From the NCBI GenBank assembly GCA_947073645.1, contig CAMTMK010000013.1, positions 1 through 62,851 on the forward strand: a stretch of DNA of 62,851 bases. The letters are read 5' to 3'. A program made the position numbers and the translations under genes. The notes below the pieces were generated by a model. It was not told the DNA's origin and did no database searches. It saw only the letters and a program-made list of their open reading frames with translations. This DNA is from an uncultured bacterium (GTDB lineage Bacteria > Cyanobacteriota > Vampirovibrionia > Gastranaerophilales > Gastranaerophilaceae). Position 1 is the stretch's first letter. The number at the start of each line of letters is the position of its first letter. This document shows positions 35,311-44,265 of this stretch, piece after piece.

Positions 35311-36073
35311 TTAAGCCTCCAAACACTTTTATTTTATCAGCAAGACAATTAATGTCTTCGCAAAATGTGCATTCTCCACGTTTATTTTCAGGACGGAATG
35401 CTCTGCTGACATAAGTTGGTGAGCCTTTAATCCCTACATCTTCCGGAGTTAAGCCGATATCTTCCATAGAATAAACTGTAATATTCGCATTTTTAGCTTT
35501 TTTAATACCGTTAATTGTCGGTCGTGTCGGTTCTTCAAAGCCTTTTAGCATACAAACAAGTGCAGGGAGTTGAACTTTAACAGTTTCTAACCCCTCTTCA
35601 AGTTCACGTTCTGCATAAACGCTTTCGCCATCAAATCTGTCCAGTTTTCGGACATAAGTAACCTGTGGAATTCCTAATTGGCTTGCAATACTTGGACCTG
35701 TTTGTGCGGTGTCGCCATCTACAGCAAACTGACCGCATAGTATCAAATCAAAATCAGCCATTTTTGTTTTAATTGCTGATGCTAAAGTTTTTCCTGTTGC
35801 ATATGTATCTGCACCTGCAAATTTTTTGTCAGAGATTAAAACTCCTTTATGGCATCCGACAGATATAGCTTTTCTTAACATGCTGTCTGCCTGCAATGGT
35901 CCCATTGTGAGTACGGTAATTTCAGCATCTTTAAATTTTAATGCTTCTTCAATTGCGTATACATCAAAAGGGTTGATGACACTTTCGACACCTTCCCTTT
36001 GAATAGTATTATTTTCAGTCCACTTGATATCTGTTGTATCAGGAACTTGTTTTATACAAACTAATATTTTCAT
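35303..36073 (-). CDS. etfB: electron transfer flavoprotein beta subunit
   Basis: 256 residues. N-terminal ILVCIKQVPDTTDI, nucleotide-binding CGQFAVDGDTAQTGPSIASQLGIPQVTY and KGFEEPTRPTINGIKKAKN are diagnostic. It starts 2 nt after the stop of the four-cysteine protein. Whether this Etf bifurcates electrons cannot be decided from these motifs alone. Confidence 0.95.
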   Translation of the reverse strand: MKILVCIKQVPDTTDIKWTENNTIQREGVESVINPFDVYAIEEALKFKDAEITVLTMGPLQADSMLRKAISVGCHKGVLISDKKFAGADTYATGKTLASAIKTKMADFDLILCGQFAVDGDTAQTGPSIASQLGIPQVTYVRKLDRFDGESVYAERELEEGLETVKVQLPALVCMLKGFEEPTRPTINGIKKAKNANITVYSMEDIGLTPEDVGIKGSPTYVSRAFRPENKRGECTFCEDINCLADKIKVFGGLNG

Positions 36074-36075
36074 TA

Positions 36076-36252
36076 TTATTTTTTAGTTTCTTTTTGTCTG
36101 GCTGTAGTTTCAAGTAGTGCGTTGTATGCAAGCATATATACTGAACATTTTTTTACGCTAGGTACATACCATGCACAGCTTTCAAGAGTACAAACCTTAT
36201 CAATTTCAGAGCCTGCTGACATAAGCGGGCAGTATGGAATATCTTTTGCCAT
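36076..36252 (-). CDS. 58-residue four-cysteine protein
   Basis: MAKDIPYCPLMSAGSE...KVCTLESCAWYV...KKCSVY: cysteines at residues 8, 21, 26 and 36 in C-x12-C-x4-C-x9-C. The ATG has GGAGA 7 nt upstream, and both flanking gaps are 1-2 nt, so it is a real operon member. The Cys pattern could hold an iron-sulfur cluster or zinc. It sits between an NfnA-like flavoprotein and EtfB, so an electron-carrying or assembly role is reasonable but inferred. Confidence 0.78.
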   Translation of the reverse strand: MAKDIPYCPLMSAGSEIDKVCTLESCAWYVPSVKKCSVYMLAYNALLETTARQKETKK

Positions 36253-36253
36253 T

Positions 36254-37096
36254 TTAGTTTCTCCTTGCCTGTTTTAGTAAATTACAGTTTTCATCTCGTT
36301 TTCTTTCCTGGTCTTTATAGATTCTTGTTCTGTTGATTACTTCATCAAAGTCTATTTTGTGAGCGTCAAAGTCAGGACCGTCAACGCAGGCAAATTTAGT
36401 TTCTCCGCCAACCGTAACACGGCATGCACCGCACATACCTGTTCCGTCAACCATGATAGGGTTCATACTTGCTTCAGTATAAATGCCTTTATCGCGAGTT
36501 AAATCCGCCACTGCTCTCATCATTGGCATAGGTCCGACGGCTATTGCGTAATCAACTTTTTCTGTATCAATAATTCGTTGCAGAACCTGTGTTACAAAAC
36601 CTTTTTCGCCTAATGTTCCGTCATCTGTTGTTATAAACAATTCTGTGCAGGCATCTTTCATTTTATCCTGCCAGAAAATTAAGTCTTTAGTTCTTGCACC
36701 CATAATCATATAAACCTTATTGCCGGCTTCTTTAAAAGCTTTTGCAATCAAATAACAAGGTGCAGCACCGTATCCGCCTGCAAGACAAACTACTGTGCCG
36801 TATTTTTTTATATGTGTAGGTTGTCCCAAAGGCCCGACGATATCATGAATTTCATCACCTTCTTCAAGAATAGCAAGTTTTTTTGTTGAATAACCAACTG
36901 CCATAAATACAAGAGTTAATTCACCTTTTTCTTTATTAACATCAGCGATTGTTAAAGGTACTCTTTCGCTGTTTTCGTCTGCACGGAATATAATAAATTG
37001 TCCTGCTTTTGCGTTTCTCACAACATAAGGTGCATCAATTATTATTTCAAATTGGTTAGGACAAAGTTCTTTTTTTGATAATATTTTATAGCCCAT
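36254..37096 (-). CDS. NfnA/PyrK-like FAD/NAD(P)-binding iron-sulfur protein
   Basis: 280 residues. FAD domain with RVPLTIAD near residue 46, NAD(P) domain with LAGGYGAAPCYLIAKAF near 105, and a C-terminal [2Fe-2S] motif in DGTGMCGACRVTV...FACVDGPDFD. This is the sulfide dehydrogenase/dihydroorotate dehydrogenase electron-transfer family, as in the small subunit of NfnAB. No NfnB or glutamate synthase partner gene is in the window; the following genes are a four-Cys protein and EtfBA. It may link ferredoxin, NAD(P)H and the Etf pool. Confidence 0.9.
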   Translation of the reverse strand: MGYKILSKKELCPNQFEIIIDAPYVVRNAKAGQFIIFRADENSERVPLTIADVNKEKGELTLVFMAVGYSTKKLAILEEGDEIHDIVGPLGQPTHIKKYGTVVCLAGGYGAAPCYLIAKAFKEAGNKVYMIMGARTKDLIFWQDKMKDACTELFITTDDGTLGEKGFVTQVLQRIIDTEKVDYAIAVGPMPMMRAVADLTRDKGIYTEASMNPIMVDGTGMCGACRVTVGGETKFACVDGPDFDAHKIDFDEVINRTRIYKDQERKRDENCNLLKQARRN

Positions 37097-37123
37097 AATT
37101 TCCCCTTCTTACAACTGATTATA

Positions 37124-38404
37124 CTATAAAAACAATTCGCCGTAAAGTTTTCCGTTTTCAAACTTTGTGATTTTAATTGTTTGAATAGTATTTGCAAGAG
37201 TTTGGTCTTTAGTATCGAGAGTTACTGTAAGGTAATTTTTTGTAACACCTTTCATATAGCCGTTTTTGTCAGGACGTTTTTCAACTAACAGTTCTGCAGT
37301 TTTGCCGATATTTTTTTGAATGAACTCTTGATACTTGAATGCTGAAAGAGTTTTTACTATTTCTGCACGCTGCTGGCGTATGTTTTCAGGAACTTGATTT
37401 TCTGCTCTTGCGCCGACTGTACCTTCCCTCACAGAATATGGGAAGGTGTGAATTTGAGTTAAGCCTGATTTTCTCAAATTGTTGACTGTGATATCAAAAT
37501 CTTCATTTGTTTCGCCGGCAAAGCCTGTAATAATGTCACTTCCCAAAAACGGCAGGTCAAACATTGAATTAATCTTTTCAATCTGTTCCAAATAATCTTC
37601 AACCTTATAAAATCTGTTCATAGATTTCAAAGTTTTGTTACAGGCAGATTGGAGGGATAAGTGGAAATGAGGGCAGAATTTGTTTGATTTTTGTAAAAAG
37701 TCAAGCATTTCATCAGTTATCTCAAGCGGGTTAAGTGAACCAAGTCTGTAACGGATATTTGTTCTTGAGTCTACTTCTTTCAATAGGTCTAACAGTTCCA
37801 AGCCAAAATCTTTGCCCCACTGACCTATATGTATACCTGTGAAGACAATTTCTTTAAACCCGTGTTTTTCGAAGTTATTAATCTGTTCAATAATAAAATC
37901 GATATCTGCGCTTCTGCTTTTACCGCGTGCAAAAGGAATTATGCAATATGAGCATCTGTTGTCGCATCCGTCTTGTATTTTTAAACTTGCACGTGTTTTG
38001 GTCATATCTTCAAGTACAACTTTATTAAAATCTTTTAAAGTCATAATGTCTGATGCCTGACATTTTACGCCACTTATAAGAACTTTGGACATATTAAGCT
38101 TTTCATCATTCCCGATAACAAAGTCTATAAAATCATTTTCGAGAAGCTTATCTTTTTCAATTTGCGCAACACAACCTGTAACAACTGTTATAATGTTTGA
38201 ATTTTTGTGTTTAGCACTACGTAAAAGATACATTGCTTCGTTATCGCTTTTATGTGTTACTGAGCACGAATTCAGAATATAAATATCTGCATTTTCTATG
38301 TTTTTAACTTCTTCATATCCGTTTTTGTTTAAATTTTCTTTAATTATTGAACCTTCAAATTGGTTTGATTTACAGCCCATTGAGTGAATATAATACTTTT
38401 TCAT
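37124..38404 (-). CDS. mtaB: tRNA t6A methylthiotransferase MtaB
   Basis: About 426 residues. N-terminal UPF0004 domain with three cluster cysteines (SMGCKSN, NSCSVTH, TGCVAQ), radical SAM motif DGCDNRCSYCIIPFARG, and a C-terminal TRAM-like region. SCSVTHKSD (T-N-K-A-D-like) fits MtaB rather than MiaB or RimO. It adds a methylthio group to t6A37 in tRNAs reading ANN codons. ATG 38404 was chosen; the -10 box ends 6 nt before it, implying a leaderless mRNA. Confidence 0.93.
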   Translation of the reverse strand: MKKYYIHSMGCKSNQFEGSIIKENLNKNGYEEVKNIENADIYILNSCSVTHKSDNEAMYLLRSAKHKNSNIITVVTGCVAQIEKDKLLENDFIDFVIGNDEKLNMSKVLISGVKCQASDIMTLKDFNKVVLEDMTKTRASLKIQDGCDNRCSYCIIPFARGKSRSADIDFIIEQINNFEKHGFKEIVFTGIHIGQWGKDFGLELLDLLKEVDSRTNIRYRLGSLNPLEITDEMLDFLQKSNKFCPHFHLSLQSACNKTLKSMNRFYKVEDYLEQIEKINSMFDLPFLGSDIITGFAGETNEDFDITVNNLRKSGLTQIHTFPYSVREGTVGARAENQVPENIRQQRAEIVKTLSAFKYQEFIQKNIGKTAELLVEKRPDKNGYMKGVTKNYLTVTLDTKDQTLANTIQTIKITKFENGKLYGELFL

Positions 38405-38410
38405 TCTTGT

Positions 38411-38439
38411 ATAATATAAGAAACATTTGTGCTTGTAAA
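38411..38439 (-). promoter_or_regulatory. promoter giving a leaderless mRNA (mtaB)
   Basis: On the minus strand: TTTACA (38439-38434), 17 bp, TATTAT (38416-38411), then ACAAGA and ATG. Confidence 0.75.
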
Positions 38440-38475
38440 TATTCTTAACAAATTTTTCGTAAACTAGCAAAAAAT

Positions 38476-38504
38476 TTTACTTTTGGGTTTTGATAGAGTA
38501 TAAT
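38476..38504 (+). promoter_or_regulatory. promoter of the PSFKG membrane protein gene
   Basis: TTTACT (38476-38481), 17 bp, TATAAT (38499-38504). Leader of about 15 nt with AAAGGG before ATG 38526. Confidence 0.75.
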
Positions 38505-38525
38505 TAACTGTGAAAGGGTGTGTGT

Positions 38526-39407
38526 ATGCAAGTATCTTCAATAGGTCCGAGTTTTAAAGGCAGACGTGATAACGTTGATGCCTTAATTGCTATGGATGAT
38601 AATTCGATTCGCCAGATGGCTTATTTGAAAACCTCAGCTAAAATTGACCATGATAAAAATCGTAAAATTACAAATGCATTATTTTATAATGCTCCGTTAG
38701 CTGCCGGTTTAGGAACAGCTTTGTTGACTAAAAACGGTAATACTAAATTATTTTCAAAAGAATTAACAGGCACTGCTGGCAGAATGGCTAAGGGTTTAAA
38801 AGTTGCAGCATACTGGACTGCAGGACTTATGGCTATTGATTTGCTTGGCGCTGCTAAAAATAAATTAGCTCAAAAATCCCCTGAAGTTAGAAAATTTGAT
38901 AAAGAACATCCGCTTTTATCTTTAGGTACAATGATTGCAGCAGGTATTGGAGCAATTGCTCTTGTTGGTAAAGGTGCAGGTATGCTGGCTAAAGCTAAGG
39001 TTCCTAAATTTATGCAAAAAGGTACTGAAAGAGCTGCAAATTTCTTAAATGAAAGTAAAATTATGGTAAAAGCTAAAAACGGTTATAAAAATCTTTTGGC
39101 AAAAACACCTTCTGCTTTAAAAGAAATCGGTAAAACTGCGCTGGAATGGGCTCCTACAGCATTATTGTTCGGCGGCATGTTCCACTCTATAGCAAGTGCA
39201 AATTCTGAAAGCAGAGAATTTGCTAAAAATTATACAGAACTAAAAGAAAAACAGATGAATGTTTCACGGGCAAGAGTTCGTGAACTATCTATGCAGAATG
39301 ATTTCTTGATGCAGGATGCACAAAATAGAGAAGATGTGAAAATTTTGAATGATAATTTGGCAGATCTTCCTGAAGAAGTTGTAGAAAAAGTTCAAGATTT
39401 AGTTTAG
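38526..39407 (+). CDS. membrane protein with N-terminal PSFKG motif
   Basis: About 293 residues. P-S-F-K-G lies at residues 8-12. Three or four hydrophobic helices follow (NAPLAAGLGTALL, VAAYWTAGLMAIDLL, LGTMIAAGIGAIALVG, WAPTALLFGGMF), separated by basic amphipathic stretches, with a coiled-coil-like C-terminus. No known family. It shares its N-terminal motif with the M16 protease and the 493-aa membrane protein. ATG 38526 is preferred to the upstream GTG because of AAAGGG spacing. Confidence 0.72.
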   Translation: MQVSSIGPSFKGRRDNVDALIAMDDNSIRQMAYLKTSAKIDHDKNRKITNALFYNAPLAAGLGTALLTKNGNTKLFSKELTGTAGRMAKGLKVAAYWTAGLMAIDLLGAAKNKLAQKSPEVRKFDKEHPLLSLGTMIAAGIGAIALVGKGAGMLAKAKVPKFMQKGTERAANFLNESKIMVKAKNGYKNLLAKTPSALKEIGKTALEWAPTALLFGGMFHSIASANSESREFAKNYTELKEKQMNVSRARVRELSMQNDFLMQDAQNREDVKILNDNLADLPEEVVEKVQDLV

Positions 39408-39410
39408 CAA

Positions 39411-39441
39411 AAAAGAGGTGGTTTCTATAACCACCTCTTTT
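39411..39441. terminator. first of two tandem terminators
   Basis: AAAAGAGGTGGTT/AACCACCTCTTTT hairpin with a T-rich flank after the PSFKG membrane protein. Confidence 0.88.
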
Positions 39442-39449
39442 ATTTTATT

Positions 39450-39483
39450 AAAAAGGCGGAGATTTAATCTCCGCCTTTTTTTG
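39450..39483. terminator. second terminator, for nifJ
   Basis: AAAAAGGCGGAGAT-TTA-ATCTCCGCCTTTTT, immediately past the stop of the convergent nifJ. Confidence 0.9.
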
Positions 39484-42400
39484 TTATTTAACCAGTTCAC
39501 CAACTGCTTTGAACATTGCCATACGTCTTGCAGCATCTTCTTCTGCTTGAGTGTATAGGCTTTCTGCAGCTTCAGGGTTAGTTTTAAGTAATGACTTATA
39601 ACGACCTTCTGATCTGATGAAGTCTTGGTAGCTTCCTTTAGGTTCTTTAGCATCCCATGTAAACGGTTGTTCGTTTGCAGGGTTGTATCTGTAAAGCGGG
39701 AAGTAACCAGCTTCTACTGCACGTTTTTGTTCAGTTTGAGTTTTGCTCATGTCAATACCGTGTGCGATACAAGGTGCATAAGCAAAGATGATTGACGGTC
39801 CGTTGTAAGCTTCAGCTTCTTGGAACGCTTTAAGAGTTTGACCTCTGTCAGCACCCAATGCAACAGATGCAACGTAAACATATCCGTAAGACATGCTCAT
39901 CAAGCCCATGTTTTTCTTGTAAGTTGGTTTACCACCTGTAGCAAACTTCGCAACAGCACCTGTCGGTGTTGATTTTGAAGCTTGACCGCCAGTGTTTGAG
40001 TAAACTTCTGTATCAAGTACGAGGATATTAACGTTTTTGTTTTGAGCAAGAACATGGTCAATACCGCCGTAACCGATATCGTTAGCCCAACCGTCACCAC
40101 CGATAATCCAGATTGATTTATCTGTGAAGTAGTCTTGAAGTTCGCGAACTTTAGCTAAATCAGCACAATCTACATCAGCGTATTTTGCAAGAACTTCTTT
40201 AGCTTTGTTTTGAGCTGCTACTGCTTCTTCTGTTTTTGAATCTTCGAAGTGAGCCATAGCACCTTCAAGAGCTTCTTTCAAGTCAGCAGGTGTTTTTTCA
40301 CATTCAAGAACTTTGCCAACGAATGTTTTCAAAGTATCTCTGTTAGAATCAACAGCTAATCTCATACCGAAACCGAATTCAGCGTTATCTTCGAATAATG
40401 AGTTAGCCCAAGCCGGACCTCTGCCTTCTTTTGTTTTTGTATAAGGAATTGTTGGGAAAGTACCTGAGTAGATTGATGAACAACCTGTTGCGTTAGCAAC
40501 GATAGCATTTTCACCGAACAATTGTGATACAAGTTTAACGTATGGAGTTTCACCACAACCTGCACAAGCGCCTGAGAATTCGAATAATGGTTTTCTCAAC
40601 ATTGCGCCTTTGATAGTTTTTGTAGTGTTTTTACCCATTACGTTGTCTGGTAATTCATCGAAGAATTTTTCGTTTTCAAGTTCACAAGCTTCAACTTCTT
40701 TTTCAATAGTTGACCAAGTTAGAGCTTGTTTTTCAGGGTTTTTGTTAGCAGGACATTGGTCTAAACATACACCGCATCCTGTACAATCCTGACAGTATAC
40801 TTGAACTTTGAATTCTTCATCTGCAAGAGCAGGTTTAGCCGGAATAGTTTTGAATGAAGCCGGAGCGTCTTTCAAGTTTTCTTTTTCTACTAATTTAGTT
40901 CTGATTGCAGCGTGCGGACATGCTGATGCACAGATACCGCATTGAATACAGTTTTCAGAATTCCAATGTGGAACACGAGGTGCGATGCCGCGTTTTTCCA
41001 AACAAGCTGTACCTGTTGGGATTACACCGTCATTTGACATAGCTGAAACAGGAATGTCGTCGCCTTTTTGTCTCATTGAAGGTTCAATGATTTTCTTAGC
41101 GAATTCTGATGCATCGTCAGGTAACAATTTAACATCGTCAACACAGCCTACGCCGTCTAATGAAGCAGGAATTACAACTTCTTCAGTTGCGTTAACTGCT
41201 GCATCAATTAATGCAAGGTTCATGTTAACAACATCGTCGCCTTTTTTCTTAAAGGTTTTGATAGTCATTTCTTTCATACCTTCAAGAGCTTGTTCAAACG
41301 GAATAATTCCTGAAACTTTGAAGTAAGCAACCATCATAACTGTGTTTGCACCTTTACCGCGCAAGCCCGGTTGTTCTTTGATAAGTTTTTCAGCATCTAC
41401 GTTGTAGAATTTGATTTTCTTATCGATGATAGTTTTTTGCATATCACGTGTTAAGTGAGCAAAAGCTTCTTCTTTTGTATAAGGTGAGTTCAATAAGAAT
41501 GTACCGCCTTCTTTAATACCTTTTAACAAGTCATATCTGCCAACGTAAGCATGAGCTGAGCATGATACGAAGTCAGGAGCTGTGATAAGGTAAGTTGATT
41601 TAATGTGTTCATCGCCGAATCTCAAGTGAGAAACAGTTACACCAAATGATTTTTTAGAGTCATAAGCAAAGTATGCTTGAGCATCTTTATTAGTGTATTG
41701 ACCGATGATTTTAATTGAGTTTTTGTTAGCACCAACAGTACCGTCTGAGCCCAATCCCCAGAACATACAGTTTGTAGTACCTTTAGGTTCTGTAACAATG
41801 TGTTCTTCAACTTTTAAAGATTTGTTTGTTACGTCATCTTCGATACCAACTGTAAATCCGTGGAAACCGTTGTTTTCAGAGTGTTTGTAAATAGCAAGAA
41901 CCATTGACGGAGTAAATTCTTTAGAAGATAAACCGTAACGTCCGCCGATAACTCTAATATCTTTTCCGGCAATTGCTGCAGTAACATCCATGAATAATGG
42001 TTCGCCGATTGAGCCAGGTTCTTTTGTTCTGTCAAGAACTGCAATACGTTTAACAGAAGCTGGAAGAGCTTCATTGAAACGTTTTACATCAAACGGTCTG
42101 TAAAGTCTTACTTTAACCAAACCGTATTTAGTACCGCGTTCAGCGTTCAAGTAGTTGATTGTTTCTTCGATAGTTTCGCAAGAAGAACCGATAGCAACGA
42201 TTACATCAGTTGCATCAGGAGCACCAACGTAATCGAATGGATGATATTGTCTGCCTGTAACTTGAGCAACTTTATCCATGTATTCTTGAACGATATCAGG
42301 AACTGCATCATAGTATTTGTTAACTGTTTCACGTCCTTGGAAGTAAACGTCAGTGTTTTGAGCACCAACTTTACAAATAGGAGCTTCAGGTCTTAATGCA

Positions 42401-43017
42401 CGAGCTCTGAATTCTTCAATATATTTAGGTTCAACAAGTTTTGCGATATCTTCGTAAGAAATTTCTTCGATTTTGTGAATTTCGTGAGAAGTTCTGAAAC
42501 CGTCGAAGAATTGCAAGAATGGAACTTTAGCTTTGTAAGTAGCCAAGTGAGCTACTAAAGCCATATCCATTTCTTCTTGAACAGAGTTTGCAGCTAACAT
42601 TGCATAACCTGTGTTACGGCAGCCCATAACGTCTGTATGGTCGCCGAAGATTGCTAATGATTGAGCTGCCAATGCACGAGCTGTTACGTGGATTACGTGC
42701 GGAAGCATTTCGCCTGCAACTTTGTGCATAACAGGGATCATCAACAACAAGCCTTGAGAAGCTGTATAAGTAGATGTTAAAGAACCTGCAGCTAAAGAAC
42801 CGTGAACTGCACCTGCAGCACCTGCTTCTGATTGCATTTCAGCAACTCTTACTTGTTTTCCCCAGATATTTTTCTTACCTTGAGAAGCCCATTCGTCAAT
42901 CCATTCACCCATTGTAGATGAAGGAGTGATAGGGTAAATTGCGGATACTTCGCTTAATGCGTACGCTACGTGCGCCGCTGCGTAGTTGCCGTCAACTGTT
43001 ATAGTTTTTCCAGCCAT
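39484..43017 (-). CDS. nifJ: pyruvate:ferredoxin (flavodoxin) oxidoreductase
   Basis: 1177 residues, the full-length single-chain form. N-terminal pyrimidine domain (YPITPSSTMGEWID), two ferredoxin-type [4Fe-4S] motifs near residue 690-760 (CIQCGICASACPHA; CTGCGVCLDQCP), and a C-terminal TPP domain (GDGWANDIGYGGIDHV; NTGGQASKSTPTGAVAKF). It converts pyruvate and CoA to acetyl-CoA, CO2 and reduced ferredoxin, the core of anaerobic fermentation. Strong AGGAGG site, and biased codons point to high expression. Reduced ferredoxin may feed the NfnA-like/Etf operon nearby. Confidence 0.98.
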   Translation of the reverse strand: MAGKTITVDGNYAAAHVAYALSEVSAIYPITPSSTMGEWIDEWASQGKKNIWGKQVRVAEMQSEAGAAGAVHGSLAAGSLTSTYTASQGLLLMIPVMHKVAGEMLPHVIHVTARALAAQSLAIFGDHTDVMGCRNTGYAMLAANSVQEEMDMALVAHLATYKAKVPFLQFFDGFRTSHEIHKIEEISYEDIAKLVEPKYIEEFRARALRPEAPICKVGAQNTDVYFQGRETVNKYYDAVPDIVQEYMDKVAQVTGRQYHPFDYVGAPDATDVIVAIGSSCETIEETINYLNAERGTKYGLVKVRLYRPFDVKRFNEALPASVKRIAVLDRTKEPGSIGEPLFMDVTAAIAGKDIRVIGGRYGLSSKEFTPSMVLAIYKHSENNGFHGFTVGIEDDVTNKSLKVEEHIVTEPKGTTNCMFWGLGSDGTVGANKNSIKIIGQYTNKDAQAYFAYDSKKSFGVTVSHLRFGDEHIKSTYLITAPDFVSCSAHAYVGRYDLLKGIKEGGTFLLNSPYTKEEAFAHLTRDMQKTIIDKKIKFYNVDAEKLIKEQPGLRGKGANTVMMVAYFKVSGIIPFEQALEGMKEMTIKTFKKKGDDVVNMNLALIDAAVNATEEVVIPASLDGVGCVDDVKLLPDDASEFAKKIIEPSMRQKGDDIPVSAMSNDGVIPTGTACLEKRGIAPRVPHWNSENCIQCGICASACPHAAIRTKLVEKENLKDAPASFKTIPAKPALADEEFKVQVYCQDCTGCGVCLDQCPANKNPEKQALTWSTIEKEVEACELENEKFFDELPDNVMGKNTTKTIKGAMLRKPLFEFSGACAGCGETPYVKLVSQLFGENAIVANATGCSSIYSGTFPTIPYTKTKEGRGPAWANSLFEDNAEFGFGMRLAVDSNRDTLKTFVGKVLECEKTPADLKEALEGAMAHFEDSKTEEAVAAQNKAKEVLAKYADVDCADLAKVRELQDYFTDKSIWIIGGDGWANDIGYGGIDHVLAQNKNVNILVLDTEVYSNTGGQASKSTPTGAVAKFATGGKPTYKKNMGLMSMSYGYVYVASVALGADRGQTLKAFQEAEAYNGPSIIFAYAPCIAHGIDMSKTQTEQKRAVEAGYFPLYRYNPANEQPFTWDAKEPKGSYQDFIRSEGRYKSLLKTNPEAAESLYTQAEEDAARRMAMFKAVGELVK

Positions 43018-43179
43018 ATTTAACTAACCTCCTTATTTAATAAGCTTAAATATAACAATAATATTTTATTACAAACATACTCTTAATACCATGTTAACTT
43101 ATGTTACAATTTCTTTCTACGAAGTAAATTTTTCATCTTGAGCGTTGTTAAATATGTGAAGTGTAGAAAAGGTGTAATT

Positions 43180-44265
43180 ATGAATATACAAGCTTTAACC
43201 CCGAAATTTTTGCGTAATGATATCATTACGCGTTCAAACCAAGGTGGTTTGAACGCAAATAATGTTTCTTATCCGAATTTAAGACCGTTAGCTAAAGATA
43301 CTGTATCTTTTAGTGCAAAATCTAAGTTGATTGTTGATGCTGCAGAAGCTGTTGAGGATGTGGCAAAAACAAAAGTTGCAAAACAGTGGAATTATGAAAC
43401 ACCTATTACTAGGTTGGGAATAATTGAACTTTTGGATAGTTTTCAAAAGCCGTTTAATAAATTTTTCAGAGGTTTGAAAGCTGAAATGAAACATCTTGTT
43501 GCGACTGATGCCAAACCGAATAATCCTATTATGCCTGGGATTTCTGGTATAAAAGGCAGAATTAAAAGTCTTGAAGGTGTAGAAGTAAAGTCTAATTCAA
43601 GAAAATTATTTACAATTGAACAAATCGCTCAAATGGGTGATGTGGCGGGCGCCAGAATTGTATTGAGGGATGCATCTCAGGAAAATGTAGCACTTGTTTT
43701 TGATGCTATTGGAAATATGGTTAAGAAAGGTGCAAAAGTTAAAGAAGTTGAAAACTATCGTGCAAATCCAAGAACAAGTTATATTTCGCAAAATACTTTG
43801 GATACATTTGAAGAATTTTGTAATAAATTTGGACAGTATCCAGAAATAAAAAATAAAGCATTGCCAAATTCTTATACAGCAGTCCATGTTACATTTGAAT
43901 TACCTGATGGAAAATTAGTAGAGCTTCAAATTATGGGGCGTGATATGGAAAATGTCAAAGAAGTTGAAGATTTATTCTATAAGTGGAGATGTGAAAAAGA
44001 CTTTGCAGAAAAATATAAACCAATTCAAGATATGTTCAAAAAAATAATGCCTACTTTGGATGAATTCCAAAATACTACATTAGAAAGATATATTAAAGAT
44101 TCTTATGAACATGCATTAGAAATTCCTGCAATGTCTGCAAAACGTAAACCAAATTTTGAAAAAGATTATTTCTTGCCATTCCCTTATTCATTACCGCAAG
44201 AATTGAGTTACAAAAACTTGCACAGTATGATGGAAGAATGTAATGGGAGGGCTAAAAAGAAATAA
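43180..44265 (+). CDS. RelA/SpoT-domain protein with N-terminal DTVSFSAK
   Basis: About 361 residues. Residues ~100-290 match the (p)ppGpp synthetase fold: GIKGRIKS, DVAGARIVL, and NSYTAVHVTFELPDGKLVELQIMG, with the Tyr, His and Glu-x-Gln-Ile positions kept. There is no HD hydrolase domain and no ACT/TGS, so it is a short synthetase-like protein. The N-terminal ~45 residues are low-complexity and hold DTVSFSAK, akin to the PSFKA-type motif. AAAAGG site before ATG 43180. Two perfect palindromes lie in codons 11-26. It could make an alarmone or act on another nucleotide. Confidence 0.75.
   Translation: MNIQALTPKFLRNDIITRSNQGGLNANNVSYPNLRPLAKDTVSFSAKSKLIVDAAEAVEDVAKTKVAKQWNYETPITRLGIIELLDSFQKPFNKFFRGLKAEMKHLVATDAKPNNPIMPGISGIKGRIKSLEGVEVKSNSRKLFTIEQIAQMGDVAGARIVLRDASQENVALVFDAIGNMVKKGAKVKEVENYRANPRTSYISQNTLDTFEEFCNKFGQYPEIKNKALPNSYTAVHVTFELPDGKLVELQIMGRDMENVKEVEDLFYKWRCEKDFAEKYKPIQDMFKKIMPTLDEFQNTTLERYIKDSYEHALEIPAMSAKRKPNFEKDYFLPFPYSLPQELSYKNLHSMMEECNGRAKKK
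43212..43256. repeat. two adjoining perfect palindromes in coding sequence
   Basis: GCGTAATGATATCATTACGC (43212-43231) is a 20-bp perfect palindrome. It shares GC with GCGTTCAAACC-AAGGT-GGTTTGAACGC (43230-43256), which has an 11-bp perfect stem. Both start and end with GC boundaries. Confidence 0.9.

Noticed and set aside
40610-41890. Several open frames on the plus strand inside nifJ
   Set aside because: They are shadows of a strongly coding, codon-biased gene on the other strand; no start signals.
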